From assembly GCA_031257015.1 (NCBI GenBank), contig JAIRPK010000059.1, positions 1 through 54,055 on the forward strand: a stretch of DNA of 54,055 bases. Direction: 5' to 3'. The notes beneath the pieces are model-generated. The model was given only the letters and a program-made list of their open reading frames with translations, made no database searches and had not been told where the DNA came from. Below are positions 25,224 through 34,785 of this stretch, piece after piece. The position numbers and the translations under genes are program-made. Every line of letters begins with the position of its first letter. The stretch's first letter is position 1. Origin of the DNA: Tannerellaceae bacterium (lineage in GTDB: Bacteria; Bacteroidota; Bacteroidia; Bacteroidales; Tannerellaceae).

Positions 25224-25886
25224 ATGGATGTTAAGATTGAAAGCAGTTGGAAGGAAAAGCTTAGGGATGAGTTCGACAAGGACTATTTTGTCGAGCTTAC
25301 GCGCTTTGTCCGCGAGGAATACAGGAAGGAGAAGGTCTTCCCCCCTGGTGCGGATATATTCAATGCCTTTGAACGCTGCCCATTTGACAAGACCAAAGTG
25401 GTGATTCTTGGACAAGACCCTTACCACGAACCGGGGCAGGCGCATGGCCTTTGTTTTTCAGTTAAGGAGGGCGTGCCTTTCCCTCCATCACTCGTAAATA
25501 TCTTTAAGGAGATTGCCAGCGACATCGGCGTGCCTGTGCCTGTGAGCGGCGATTTGACCCGCTGGGCTGACCAGGGTGTGCTGCTGCTTAATGCCACGCT
25601 GACGGTAAGGGCGCATAAGGCCGGCTCTCACCAGAACATCGGATGGGAGGTCTTTACAGATGCTGTTATTCACCGGTTGGCCGAATCGCGCAAGCATATC
25701 GTCTATTTATTGTGGGGCGCCTACGCACAGAAGAAGGGAGCATTCATCGACGAAAAGCATAACCTTGTCCTGAAATCGGCGCATCCCTCTCCACTATCTG
25801 CCTTCAGAGGCTTCATGGGGAACAGGCATTTTAGCCGAACGAACGATTATCTTATAGCTTGCGGGGAAAAACGAATTGAATGGTGA
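25224..25886 (+). CDS. ung: Uracil-DNA glycosylase, family 1
   Basis: A 220-residue base-excision repair enzyme that removes uracil from DNA. Motif 1 GQDPYHEPGQAHGLCFSV (63-80) with the water-activating Asp65, LLLNATLTVRAHKAGSH (120-136), and motif 2 HPSPLSA (187-193) with the leucine-wedge region. Typical length. It is placed behind asnA, with a terminator after it. Confidence 0.96.
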   Translation: MDVKIESSWKEKLRDEFDKDYFVELTRFVREEYRKEKVFPPGADIFNAFERCPFDKTKVVILGQDPYHEPGQAHGLCFSVKEGVPFPPSLVNIFKEIASDIGVPVPVSGDLTRWADQGVLLLNATLTVRAHKAGSHQNIGWEVFTDAVIHRLAESRKHIVYLLWGAYAQKKGAFIDEKHNLVLKSAHPSPLSAFRGFMGNRHFSRTNDYLIACGEKRIEW

Positions 25887-25914
25887 GTTGTCGTAAGGAA
25901 TGCGGCAGAGTACG

Positions 25915-25958
25915 GAATCGCTCCGGAGGTTTTATGCCTCTGAGAGCGATTTCTTTTT
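25915..25958 (+). terminator. Terminator after ung
   Basis: AATCGCT (25916-25922) pairs with AGCGATT (25945-25951), extended inward by a GGAGG/CCTCT pairing, then TCTTTTT. Confidence 0.7.
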
Positions 25959-26145
25959 AGCGTTGCCTGCCGCCGGCGCATCATTTGAGTTTTTCATCTT
26001 TAACATGTAGCTAATATGCGCATCCATAACAACGGTTACAGAGCATCAGCAGAAGGGTTTACACATTAGCATAAATGTTCCTGTTGTTGTCCGTTAAGCT
26101 GGTTCCAAATATATATGTCAAGAAATGTTCAGCATCTCATTTGAT

Positions 26146-26486
26146 GCTTTGAGCGTTTCAAAAGACGCTCTGAGCGTTTCAAGAGATGTTCCGAGCGTTT
26201 CACGAGACGCTCCGAGTGTCTCAAGAGACGTTTCGAGTGTTTCACGAGACGCTCCGAGCGTTTCAAGAGACGTTCCGAGCGTTTCACGAGACGCTCCGAG
26301 TGTCTCAAGAGACGTTTCGAGTGTTTCAAGAGACGCTCCGAGTGTTTCAAGAGATGTTCCGAGTGTCTCAAGAGACGCTCCGAGTGTCTCACGAGACGTT
26401 CCGAGCGTCTCAAGAGACGTTTCGAGTGTTTCAAGAGACGTTTCGAGTGTCTCACGAGACGCTCCGAGCGTTTCAAGAGATGTTAC
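26146..26486. repeat. 21-bp dyad array, locus 3, between ung and mutL (16 units)
   Basis: Sixteen consecutive 21-bp units with dyad sequence such as GAGCGTTTCACGAGACGCTC plus one base. All units keep the 21-bp register. The segment GACGCTCCGAGTGTCTC aligns to GATTCTCCGAGTGTCTC of locus 1 (15 of 17), so it is a diverged branch of the same family. It lies between two converging genes. Open frames on both strands of 115-125 codons (7-residue repeats) are a by-product of the period. Confidence 0.95.
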
Positions 26487-26981
26487 GAGAATCAACTGAT
26501 ATTCTTGGATAATTATCTACGATAAGGTATAGCAAATGTGCGGAATAAGTAATATTGCGATTGATGAGAATTATCGTGTTTCTTTTCGCTCTCAAATCAA
26601 ATCATTTTTGGAATGACATTCCGGAGGGTCTGTCTATTTTAATTATCGAAATCGTAAGGTTTCGTTGCCTTGTGAATTAACAATATCTAAAGGCCAATAT
26701 CTCCTGGCTTTATTCACGGAAAAACAATAGGTTCCTTCCTTTAATGAAAACATATATTATAAGTAAACTGCAAATCATATTGCAGTAATTATTTCTATAT
26801 GTTTAGCTTTATTTACTTTGACTATGCTGGCAATTACGATGATTTATATCCTGTGAAAGAATCATTGACATGTATTAATGTTGATTTTAATATTAATTAT
26901 GATTTTCAGAACTTCGCTCTTCCGGTTTTCGGATTTGCATGAAAGGTTAAATTCTTTTGTGATGCCAGTTTTACTGTCTGT
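26487..26981. other. AT-rich intergenic stretch beyond mutL, no genes seen
   Basis: About 495 bp between the repeat array and the mutL stop. A 25-codon frame beginning MCGI is too short for a gene. An interrupted repeat TGCAAATCATATTGCA (near 26768-26783) forms a small hairpin. No terminator with a clear T tract was found for mutL. Confidence 0.4.
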
Positions 26982-28778
26982 TTATCGAAACATGTTTTCG
27001 ATCTCCTCATTCGACAATATGAACAGTACCAACTTTCCGTTTGGCGCATATTTGGGCGAGGGGAGGGAGAATAAGGCGGCGATCGTCGCGTTCATTTCTT
27101 CTTCGGACAGGATTTTCCCGTAAGGAATAGCTGCGGCTTTAGCTAAAGAAAGAGCGACAGCGGAAGCGAGTTCTTCGCCGGTATAGTTTTCCGCATCCAT
27201 TGCTTGGGCAAGTGTGTTTCTTAGCAGTGTGGTGGGATTTTGTTTTTCCATTCCGGCGGGAATACCGTTGATGAAATAGGATTGGGCGGTTGCGGGATTA
27301 ATGTCGAAGCCGGCTTGCTGCAATGGTTCCATGAGTGAGGGGATGATAAGTGATTCGGCGACGGAGAGTTCGATTATTTCCGGAAATAAAACTTGTTGCG
27401 ATATTCCTTTCCGGTTTTTAATGGCGGCGAAGTATTGGTTATATAATATTGACATGTGGGCACGATGCTGGTCAATGACGGCTAATCCTGATTTAAGGGT
27501 TGTGATGATGAAGCGGCCTCCGTATTGCTGACATGTGGCGAGACGTTCAACTGTTTTTTCCGTGAATATCGGTTCTGGCTGGCTTTGTTTATTTTCGGTT
27601 TCAAAGTTTTGATAAAGAGCTTGCCAGTCAAGTTCTTTATTCAGCGATTCGTTTGACGAATTGGTTTTAAATGGATTGTAACTTTTGTCTATGTGGATTG
27701 CCGGCATTTGCGCGTTTTGTTTGGAATTGGCTGTATATACGGGGATTTTTATTGCGTCTTCGGTATTGAAGTCGATTGTTGGTATGGCGTTCATCTTTCC
27801 TAATGATTCGCGAACGACGGCTAAAAGAACTTGCCATACGGCTTGTTCGTTTTCAAATTTTATTTCGGTTTTGGTCGGGTGAATATTAACGTCAATGGAG
27901 GAGGGGTCGACGGAGAAATAAATGAAATAGTCGGGCATTTCTCCGTTTGGGATAAGTTGATCGTAGGCTGTCATAACTGCCTTGTGGAAATAGGCGTGTT
28001 TCATGTATCTCCCGTTTACGAAGAAGTATTGCTGGTAGCCTCTTTTTTTGGATGAATCGGGGCTGGCGACGAATCCTGAGATGGAGGCTAAAGATGTTTG
28101 CACGTCAATGGGGAGTAGTTTTTGGTTCATTGCTTTCCCGAATATGTTGATTATTCGTTGTCGCAGATTGGTTTTCGGTAGATTGAATATTTCATCGCTT
28201 TCGCGATAAAGGGATAAGTGCAAATCGGGATAAACCAAGGCTATTCTTTCAAATTCTGTTATTATGTGACGAAACTCCACATCATTTGACTTGAGAAATT
28301 TCCTCCGCACGGGGATATTGAAGAAAAGGTTTTTGATGGCAAAATTGCTACCCACATCGCAATTATCCGGAGTGATTTCCTGCAATATGGAGCCTGCAAT
28401 GGAAAGGCGTGTTCCCAGTTCCGCAGCGCTTTGTCTCGTTCGTAACTCTATTTGTGCAACGGCAGCGATAGAAGCCAGGGCTTCTCCCCTGAATCCCATC
28501 GTTCGGAGGGAGAACAAATCAGCTGCGGTTGATATTTTGGAAGTTGCATGTCGTTCAAAAGACATTCGGGCATCGGTTTCCGACATGCCTGTGCCGTTAT
28601 CTATTACTTGGATTAATGTTTTGCCGGCGTCTTTAATGTAAACTCGAATGATTGTTGCGTTGGCGTCAAGTGCGTTTTCGACTAATTCTTTGACTACTGA
28701 AGCAGGCCTTTGGATGACTTCTCCTGCGGCAATTTGATTGGCAATACTGTCCGGCAATAAGTGAATTACATCGCTCAT
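26982..28778 (-). CDS. mutL: DNA mismatch repair protein MutL
   Basis: 598 residues from ATG 28778, which shares its A with the TAA of the preceding gene (TAATG), a coupled start; the Met six codons earlier lies inside that gene. N-terminal GHKL ATPase motifs: ELVENALDA, DNGTGM, ATSK, GFRGEALASI. It couples MutS mismatch recognition to downstream repair. The C-terminal domain has DQHRAHMSILY where nuclease-type MutL proteins have DQHA(X)2E(X)4E, and ends YAPNGKLVLFILSNEEI, without the usual Cys. The endonuclease site may therefore be altered or absent. Last gene of the envelope-chaperone operon. Confidence 0.95.
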   Translation of the reverse strand: MSDVIHLLPDSIANQIAAGEVIQRPASVVKELVENALDANATIIRVYIKDAGKTLIQVIDNGTGMSETDARMSFERHATSKISTAADLFSLRTMGFRGEALASIAAVAQIELRTRQSAAELGTRLSIAGSILQEITPDNCDVGSNFAIKNLFFNIPVRRKFLKSNDVEFRHIITEFERIALVYPDLHLSLYRESDEIFNLPKTNLRQRIINIFGKAMNQKLLPIDVQTSLASISGFVASPDSSKKRGYQQYFFVNGRYMKHAYFHKAVMTAYDQLIPNGEMPDYFIYFSVDPSSIDVNIHPTKTEIKFENEQAVWQVLLAVVRESLGKMNAIPTIDFNTEDAIKIPVYTANSKQNAQMPAIHIDKSYNPFKTNSSNESLNKELDWQALYQNFETENKQSQPEPIFTEKTVERLATCQQYGGRFIITTLKSGLAVIDQHRAHMSILYNQYFAAIKNRKGISQQVLFPEIIELSVAESLIIPSLMEPLQQAGFDINPATAQSYFINGIPAGMEKQNPTTLLRNTLAQAMDAENYTGEELASAVALSLAKAAAIPYGKILSEEEMNATIAALFSLPSPKYAPNGKLVLFILSNEEIENMFR

Positions 28779-29080
28779 TATCTTAGCAAATACCACAAAA
28801 CAAGTGCGAGCAGAGTTGCAAAGAGAACTAATCTCCCGCTTTTATACATTCTTGAACGAACATCGTCTCCTTTCATATAACTTTTTTTCAAGTGAGTTGT
28901 GCCTTCCATAAAAGTACCTTTGATATGTGGTTTATATTCTTCCGGAGTAATTTCCAATCCAAGTTCACGTTTAACTTTCAGTTTACGTTCTTCCAATGCT
29001 TCTTTGCGCGGATCATAATAAATATATTTATGTTCAAACTGCTTCGGTTTGCGAACATTGTAAAATGGGAATAATGCCAT
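28778..29080 (-). CDS. Conserved small membrane protein upstream of mutL
   Basis: A 100-residue protein with a charged N-terminal two thirds (KEALEERKLKVKRELGLE) and one C-terminal transmembrane segment (about 83-100, LVLFATLLALVLWYLLR), so probably a tail-anchored inner-membrane protein with a cytoplasmic N-terminus. It sits between the OstA-like gene (48 bp gap) and mutL (1-bp overlap). I recall similar small proteins at this position in other Bacteroidales but can assign no function. Confidence 0.8.
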   Translation of the reverse strand: MALFPFYNVRKPKQFEHKYIYYDPRKEALEERKLKVKRELGLEITPEEYKPHIKGTFMEGTTHLKKSYMKGDDVRSRMYKSGRLVLFATLLALVLWYLLR

Positions 29081-29127
29081 AAGATTATGAATTGAATAAA
29101 TGATTGAATTGCAATTAAGAAATATCG

Positions 29128-30687
29128 CTAATGTATGAATTTATTGCTCCGCTTGGGGGCTTCTCCTGATTTCCTTTCCACTTTGCGATAAATATCATCT
29201 TTGTTTAGAGGTCTGATATAATCGAACCAGTAGAAGTCCTTTAATGTTTTTTGCTCAGGGTGCAAATCTGGAATCGGCGTAAGAGTTCCGCTAGGTTGAG
29301 GCCATATTTTAAGTTTCTCCAGCTTGCTTTCTTTTAGCCATATAGTGATATAGGGGCTTTGGGTATGATTCATTCCAATCATTTCGCCATTGTCCAAGGG
29401 ATAAAAGATAGATTCTGCATTTCCGCTAACGTCAACTTGCCGTATGGCCTGACCTTCAAAATAGGCGACCATATCATTTCCTTTCATCTGATTATAGTAA
29501 GAGGGATTCAATTCCTGAACCGAAAAGGCGAACTGCTTTATATGTGCATGGTCGGCAGAAGAATCGTTCATAAACACCAATATCGTATCACCATAAAGCT
29601 GGTTTGATTCGTTCCATATTACAGGATTATTGAACATGCAAAGAATTGAATCCCTTGTATTGTACAGCATGGAATCGCATACGCCTTGCACATCCACGCG
29701 ATAATAGCGCACTCCGTAATAGGCTTTCAGTTCACGGTAAACGGAATCAACGGTAGTCATTCGCAGTGTGTCGGCATGTATATAGGTGGTGTCGCCTCGC
29801 GAGTATTCCATGGCGCAAGCACTGTCGGTTGCAAAGGCCAATTCCTCTTTTTCATTATAATATCCGTAGCGTCCTGTAAGTGTGACTTTTTGTGCAGTAT
29901 CGATTAATATCATATTACCGAAAACTTCGGAAAATCCTTGCTCTTTGTCACAACAGATAGAATCGCCGATAAGGATGCGGTTGCCTGAAACAACGCGGGA
30001 GCGGTTAAGCAGAAGGGATACTCCGGTAGTCGTATTGTACCAGCCTTTTGAAGAGTAGATCGTGCCGCTATCGGAGACTATTGTTGAGGGGCCGAGTATG
30101 GTTGCGATTTTACTGCTTGTGTCATAATTCAGAGTATCGGAGAAGATGGTAAACTTTTCGTTTTCGACTTTAACGCTATCATTAAAATTGGCTAGTTTAG
30201 TGTTTGCCGAATATTGGCCGTAAACGGACGATAGTTTGTTTTCTTCGTCCTCTATCGTTCCGCCTTTGAAATAGTAACCGATGTTGGTCATCCTGTCATA
30301 ATTGAGGCTGTCTGTAAGCAAGGTTACATTGTTGTTTATCATTTTGACCTCTCGGCGCAATTGCCCTAGCTTTGTATTTCCGTTATAATGAAGCCAGTTG
30401 CTGTATATGAACAATGTGTCACCCTGTTTCATCTTGACATTTCCGAACGCTTCAATGGAATTGGATATATCATATAAATATGCGCTGTCACAATACATAA
30501 ATGCGCTGTCATGCCTGAAAACTACATTCCCTTTCAATATTTGCGCATCAGGGTTGAGAACCTTGTTGTACATCCAGTCGTCTGCATGTACCAAATATAT
30601 CGAATCACGAGTTTGCGCCTTAATCGTAGAAATCGACAAAAGTGCAAACAATGTAAAGAAAACTATCTTCCCTATTGTTTTCATCAC
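29128..30687 (-). CDS. OstA/LptA-like periplasmic protein
   Basis: A 519-residue secreted protein with a signal peptide (TLFALLSISTIKAQ) followed by OstA-like beta-jellyroll repeats (LKGNVVFRHDSAFMYCDSA, AFGNVKMKQGDTLF, many D-x-A/Y repeats) over about 30-400. OstA/LptA proteins form the periplasmic bridge carrying lipopolysaccharide to the outer membrane; this long Bacteroidota version is consistent with such a role but larger than E. coli LptA (185 residues). Its start overlaps the stop of the SurA-like gene by 4 bp. Confidence 0.85.
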   Translation of the reverse strand: MMKTIGKIVFFTLFALLSISTIKAQTRDSIYLVHADDWMYNKVLNPDAQILKGNVVFRHDSAFMYCDSAYLYDISNSIEAFGNVKMKQGDTLFIYSNWLHYNGNTKLGQLRREVKMINNNVTLLTDSLNYDRMTNIGYYFKGGTIEDEENKLSSVYGQYSANTKLANFNDSVKVENEKFTIFSDTLNYDTSSKIATILGPSTIVSDSGTIYSSKGWYNTTTGVSLLLNRSRVVSGNRILIGDSICCDKEQGFSEVFGNMILIDTAQKVTLTGRYGYYNEKEELAFATDSACAMEYSRGDTTYIHADTLRMTTVDSVYRELKAYYGVRYYRVDVQGVCDSMLYNTRDSILCMFNNPVIWNESNQLYGDTILVFMNDSSADHAHIKQFAFSVQELNPSYYNQMKGNDMVAYFEGQAIRQVDVSGNAESIFYPLDNGEMIGMNHTQSPYITIWLKESKLEKLKIWPQPSGTLTPIPDLHPEQKTLKDFYWFDYIRPLNKDDIYRKVERKSGEAPKRSNKFIH

Positions 30688-32042
30688 TTAATCCAACCTG
30701 GAAATTGAAAATCGCAGTTTCGCCATTTCTCGCTTATGCGTATGTAGGTGCTTTTTTGCTTCTTGGTTATCCAGTCCTTGAGTAATTCTTCGCGTTTTCG
30801 TGCTTCAACCATGCCTTTAAGCATTTGATAATCATCTGTCATATTCGCTTTATGGGCTTCGGTTTTAGCCCTTAGCTTTATTATGGCTACGACTTCTTTC
30901 TGCTTATCAGTTATCATAGTAAAGGGTTTCGATATTTCCCCTACTTTCATATCGTAAACAATTTTGCCGATTTCCTGCGGTAATTCTCCCAATTCAAACT
31001 TCGGGGTATTTACATAATTGCTCTCATAATTCTGATTCACCATTAACCCTTTATTATTTCGCGTGTCTTTGTCATAAGATACGTAAGTAGCGGCTTCATC
31101 AAAGGTGAATTTTCCAACATTCAGATCGACATATAGCGAATCCATTTTTATCATGGCCTCATTCAATTCCTTTTCTGATACTTTGGGCCTTAACAGTATA
31201 TGCCGACAGTTGACCCGGTCACCACGCTTTTCTATCAATTGGATAATGTGAAAGCCATACTCGGTTTCTACTATGTTGGAGACGCGCCGACTGTCGTTCA
31301 GGTTGAATGCGGCAGTGGCAAATTCGGGCAACCAGCTGCCTTTCGGTTGAAAACCAAGCTCGCCTCCACGAACAGCCGAGCCTTTGTCTTCAGAGTATAA
31401 GCGGGCTAAGGATGAGAAGGTCATTTTTCCACTATTCACCTGCTCCGTGAAATCGCGCAGACGGGATTTGATGGCATCTGTTTCCTCAAATGGAATTTTG
31501 GGTTCGTAGGTGATGATTTGGATTTCGACCGTTGCCGGAATATTCGGCAAGCTGTCCTTTAGTATTTGATTATAAAATTTCCTGATGTCAGCGGGCGTCA
31601 ACTTGATTTCGCCAATTAGCTGTTGCTGCATTCGCTGGACGGTCATTTCTTCGCGAACGGTTTCTTTTTGCATCTCCCGTATTTGCGAATATTTCTGGTT
31701 GAAATATTCTTCCAGCTTCTCACGGGAACCGATCCTGTTGATGAATATATTCATCCGCCGATCCAACTCCTGTATAACGCTTGTTTCGTTAATGACTACG
31801 CTGTCAAGTTTGGCCTGGTTAAGATAAAGTTTTTGTATGGCCACCTGCTCAGGTATGAAACAGTAGGGGTCGCCGTCGAAACGTTGGCCCTGGCTTTGCA
31901 TCATCATGCGTTGGTTCTCAATGTCGGAAAGCAGGATTGATTCATCGCCAACGACCCATACAACCTCGTCTATCACATTGTCCTGCGACGCGGCGGGAAA
32001 CAAGCTGCAAATAAGGAATCCAATAATTAAAATATTTTTCAT
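30684..32042 (-). CDS. SurA-like periplasmic peptidyl-prolyl isomerase/chaperone
   Basis: 452 residues: signal peptide (LIIGFLICSLFPAASQ), SurA-type N-terminal chaperone helices (25-165), a first parvulin domain (about 172-272, EDKGSAVRGGELGF and TEYGFHIIQL) and a second one (about 275-385, RHILLRPKV, NNKGLMVNQ). It helps fold outer-membrane beta-barrels. It is overlapped by 4 bp at both ends by neighbours in a tightly coupled operon with two further PPIase-like genes and the OstA-like gene, an outer-membrane biogenesis set. Confidence 0.88.
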   Translation of the reverse strand: MKNILIIGFLICSLFPAASQDNVIDEVVWVVGDESILLSDIENQRMMMQSQGQRFDGDPYCFIPEQVAIQKLYLNQAKLDSVVINETSVIQELDRRMNIFINRIGSREKLEEYFNQKYSQIREMQKETVREEMTVQRMQQQLIGEIKLTPADIRKFYNQILKDSLPNIPATVEIQIITYEPKIPFEETDAIKSRLRDFTEQVNSGKMTFSSLARLYSEDKGSAVRGGELGFQPKGSWLPEFATAAFNLNDSRRVSNIVETEYGFHIIQLIEKRGDRVNCRHILLRPKVSEKELNEAMIKMDSLYVDLNVGKFTFDEAATYVSYDKDTRNNKGLMVNQNYESNYVNTPKFELGELPQEIGKIVYDMKVGEISKPFTMITDKQKEVVAIIKLRAKTEAHKANMTDDYQMLKGMVEARKREELLKDWITKKQKSTYIRISEKWRNCDFQFPGWIK

Positions 32043-32920
32043 AAATCTGTTTTTTTATTGACATTCGATTGAAATTCATCTTCAAATACAACATCTCCTT
32101 TTTTTATGGCATCCTTGAATAATTCATCTTCAAATTTTTTCAGGAAAGCCTGTTTTCTTTGATTAATCAGTATCTCTACAATCTTCGGCTCCACGTAGTC
32201 GTAGGGGGCTATATTGCCGGACAGGATATATTCTTTAATGTTCAGCAAATAGCAATAACTGCTGTCGTTTTTTTCTAACGATTTATCGGTGCGTAAAAAA
32301 TGGCTTGCGTCTGCAATATGAACCGGTATATTGGAAAGAATATCGTCAAAGTCCACCCAGCGATCATAAAAATAGTCGTATGAAATTGCATTCTGTACGC
32401 TATATTGTTCGATATTTCCCAACGCCTCGGCTGAGGTCGATTTATTCCATGTTTTTACATCTTCCAATTTGGGAGCATTGAGGGGGAGTTTCATGAATAG
32501 GCCTTTGATAATTGCTCTCTCCAACTTGAATTTCTCTTTGTTTTCATCATAGAATTTCAGTTTGTCTGCATCTCCGATTTCGACCGAAAGGCGCTCTTTT
32601 GTCAGGCGTTCCAAGTAACGGTAATGGTAAAGCGAATAACGGTATATTTCAACCAGTTTTTCTATTTCTGCCTTCTCATCCTCAAGATTGCGCAACGCTA
32701 CGCTATATACAAGCTCGTCCGTCGCCCACTTCTTAATATGATTGGCGGCAATCAGCAGACTGTCGGCGGAAGAGACGCCTTTGGGAATGACTTTTACGAC
32801 TTCCTCTCTTGTCAAAGTCCTGTCTTTCACCTTGGCTATAACATCAATGCCGCCGACGGTCTGCGTGCGGTGGCAGGAAACCGTCAGGGCGGCAATTAAT
32901 ATCACGAAGGTTAATCTCAC
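32039..32920 (-). CDS. Lipoprotein, PPIase-associated chaperone-like
   Basis: 293 residues with a lipoprotein signal (lipobox TVSC, Cys16). Residues 25-130 resemble a SurA N-terminal region (VIAKVKDRTLTREEVVKVIP), but I see no parvulin domain with its usual GGELGxF core; the rest is helical and charged. Set between two PPIases with 4-bp overlaps, it is probably a holdase or a partner of the SurA-like proteins. The function is inferred from context. Confidence 0.7.
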   Translation of the reverse strand: MRLTFVILIAALTVSCHRTQTVGGIDVIAKVKDRTLTREEVVKVIPKGVSSADSLLIAANHIKKWATDELVYSVALRNLEDEKAEIEKLVEIYRYSLYHYRYLERLTKERLSVEIGDADKLKFYDENKEKFKLERAIIKGLFMKLPLNAPKLEDVKTWNKSTSAEALGNIEQYSVQNAISYDYFYDRWVDFDDILSNIPVHIADASHFLRTDKSLEKNDSSYCYLLNIKEYILSGNIAPYDYVEPKIVEILINQRKQAFLKKFEDELFKDAIKKGDVVFEDEFQSNVNKKTDL

Positions 32921-34515
32921 CTTTTTTTTCCGGATAATTGTTTCAAAACGTTTTGATTGACCGTAACCGGATATTTCTCACCCAACTCTTTTAGCCAGGT
33001 GACTTCCAGACTGTCCTGCTCATTCAACGGCTGGCTCCATATTTTTTCATTGCTTATGTTGAAAAGCAATATGCCGTCGTGATATTCTTTCAGCAGATAT
33101 GTGATTTCAGGATATTTTTTCCCCAGATTCTGCGTCTCCAATGCGATGCCCTTTTCCCGTACAAACAGTAGTAATTCTTCGGCTAAAAATTCTTTTGAAT
33201 ATGTCTTTGAAGAGTAGGGATATTCTAGAATATATTTACCGAAATCTTTTTGAGTAAATTCATTACTCCCCAAACGAAAGAGCGGAACACTCATGTCACT
33301 TATCTTCTCATTAAATCTTTCGGATGTGGGAAAAAAATCTTCCGCCAGCTTCTCTATTTCGGCATAGGCCTTGGGATATAATGTATATTTATATTCTTTC
33401 TTTAAATATTCATCGTAAGTTTTGAACAGCTCGAAGTTCCGTTCCTTGTCCTTTCGTCCCATTTCCGTTATCAGTCTTGAGGATACATCCTCAAACGGCG
33501 TAGTGGGTCTTTTTTCCAGAAGCTTGAAAATATATGCGCCGATTTCTGTTATTACGGGTTGGGATATGTCGCCCGGATTGGTCAAGGCATAAGTCGCCAC
33601 TTCAACGGATTTTACCATTTCGCCAGGGCCGAACCATGAGAGGACGCCTGCATCCAACGTATCGGCGGAATATTTGTAAACAAGAGAGGTGAAATCTTCA
33701 CCGGCTACTGCATTGGAATAAATTTCGTTTATAAGGGCGTTTACCTCCTCCTTGGTCCGCTTCAGAGAGTCTTGTTCGTAAGGAATATTAATGTAGGCTA
33801 CATGAATGCCGCCAAAATATGGCCAGCGGGATTCTACCTTAATAATATGGTAGCCTTCGGCGGAACGGAACGGCTTTGTTATACCCCCAGCAGGAGTAGC
33901 GTAGGCCATGTTCTCAAAGGCTACGTCCTTCTGCAACGGAAGGAAATAAGGGAGACGCTCGTATTTAATCACAGCAGTGTTTCCTAACGTCCCGTCCACA
34001 GGAGCTGCGGAATATTGAACACCAACAGTGTCAAAATTAAGGCTGCCGGTTATCTTGCCGTAAATTTCCATTGCCTTTAAATAAGGGGCGACCGTATCTT
34101 TGCTCAGGCATTGACGGGAACTGAAGGGAATAAGTATATGCTTTATGTCCAAATACGTGTTTGCCTTCTCATAAAGAGCGCGGGCGTAGGCTTCCTCTCC
34201 CTTCTTGTCTGACAGATAGGCCGCCTCCAGTTGATTCTTGTATTCGCCCCATTCCTTTTCAAACGATTCGCTCTTATCGAAACCCAAATGCTCGGCTTCA
34301 ACCACTTTTAGCTTAAAATTTTTGAACAGTTCGACATATTTAGTTAACGACTCGCTATCGGAAAAGTCCACTTCATTATTCTTTTGGGCGATATATGTAA
34401 ATTCATCCAAATAAATCTTACGGTCGCCAACCACCATGACAACGGTATCAGCAGACTTCTGCGCTTTACTTCCAATACTAGTTAAAACTAACAGGCCAAT
34501 CAGTATTTTTCTCAT
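32917..34515 (-). CDS. Peptidyl-prolyl cis-trans isomerase, PpiC/SurA type
   Basis: I start at ATG 34515 (532 residues), since a signal peptide MRKILIGLLVLTSIGSKAQ follows directly; the Met nine codons upstream is less suitable. Chaperone N-terminal domain (VVMVVGDRKIYLDEFTYI), parvulin domain 1 (about 112-230, LDIKHILIPF ... AEGYHIIKVESR) and parvulin domain 2 (about 238-345, VAYINIPYE ... GVLSWFGPGEMV). First gene of the operon running through to mutL; a likely periplasmic folding factor for outer-membrane proteins. Confidence 0.85.
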   Translation of the reverse strand: MRKILIGLLVLTSIGSKAQKSADTVVMVVGDRKIYLDEFTYIAQKNNEVDFSDSESLTKYVELFKNFKLKVVEAEHLGFDKSESFEKEWGEYKNQLEAAYLSDKKGEEAYARALYEKANTYLDIKHILIPFSSRQCLSKDTVAPYLKAMEIYGKITGSLNFDTVGVQYSAAPVDGTLGNTAVIKYERLPYFLPLQKDVAFENMAYATPAGGITKPFRSAEGYHIIKVESRWPYFGGIHVAYINIPYEQDSLKRTKEEVNALINEIYSNAVAGEDFTSLVYKYSADTLDAGVLSWFGPGEMVKSVEVATYALTNPGDISQPVITEIGAYIFKLLEKRPTTPFEDVSSRLITEMGRKDKERNFELFKTYDEYLKKEYKYTLYPKAYAEIEKLAEDFFPTSERFNEKISDMSVPLFRLGSNEFTQKDFGKYILEYPYSSKTYSKEFLAEELLLFVREKGIALETQNLGKKYPEITYLLKEYHDGILLFNISNEKIWSQPLNEQDSLEVTWLKELGEKYPVTVNQNVLKQLSGKKR

Positions 34516-34609
34516 CACAAATTGTATTTTAATATTAAACATTAATTATACATCATGTTATTAAACGTTGACTGTCTTCAAAAAGTATATCTGACTGTAT
34601 TTTTTGATT

Positions 34610-34785
34610 TTTTTTACGACTGGCGCCGCCTGGCCGAGAATTGTTCTGCGCACAGCCATCGAAGCCATCCCTTACAAGATATGCCTTCCGCCCTGCCAAC
34701 CCTTTGGCAATGCGGAAGGCAGCAATCATAGCCGAAGCTTGTTACAAATTACCCACAACTTGTGGGGTTCGCCCCGCAAAATAAT
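34610..34785. other. GC-rich structured intergenic island between the PPIase operon and pnp
   Basis: Within an AT-rich 640-bp divergent gap lies a GC-rich block. It contains a strong nested hairpin: TGCCTTCCGC (34682-34691) with GCGGAAGGCA (34712-34721), and inside it TGCCAA (34694-34699) with TTGGCA (34704-34709). A palindrome CCCACAACTTGTGGG (34752-34766) and GGGGTTCGCCCC (34764-34775) follow. Frames stay open on both strands without convincing starts. It might be a dispersed repeat, a small RNA or a decayed element. The rest of the gap (34786-35109) shows nothing else. Confidence 0.5.

Noticed and set aside
26118..26499. Four overlapping frames of 108-125 residues with 7-residue repeats
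   Set aside because: They arise from sixteen 21-bp units on both strands; no start context or family.
26536..26613. Start of a glutamine-dependent amidotransferase (frame beginning MCGI)
   Set aside because: It stops after 25 codons and nothing resembling the rest of such an enzyme follows in any frame.
34553..34729. A 58-codon minus frame through the structured island before the PPIase operon
   Set aside because: The strong hairpins and open frames in several registers suggest composition effects; no motif or homologue that I can name.
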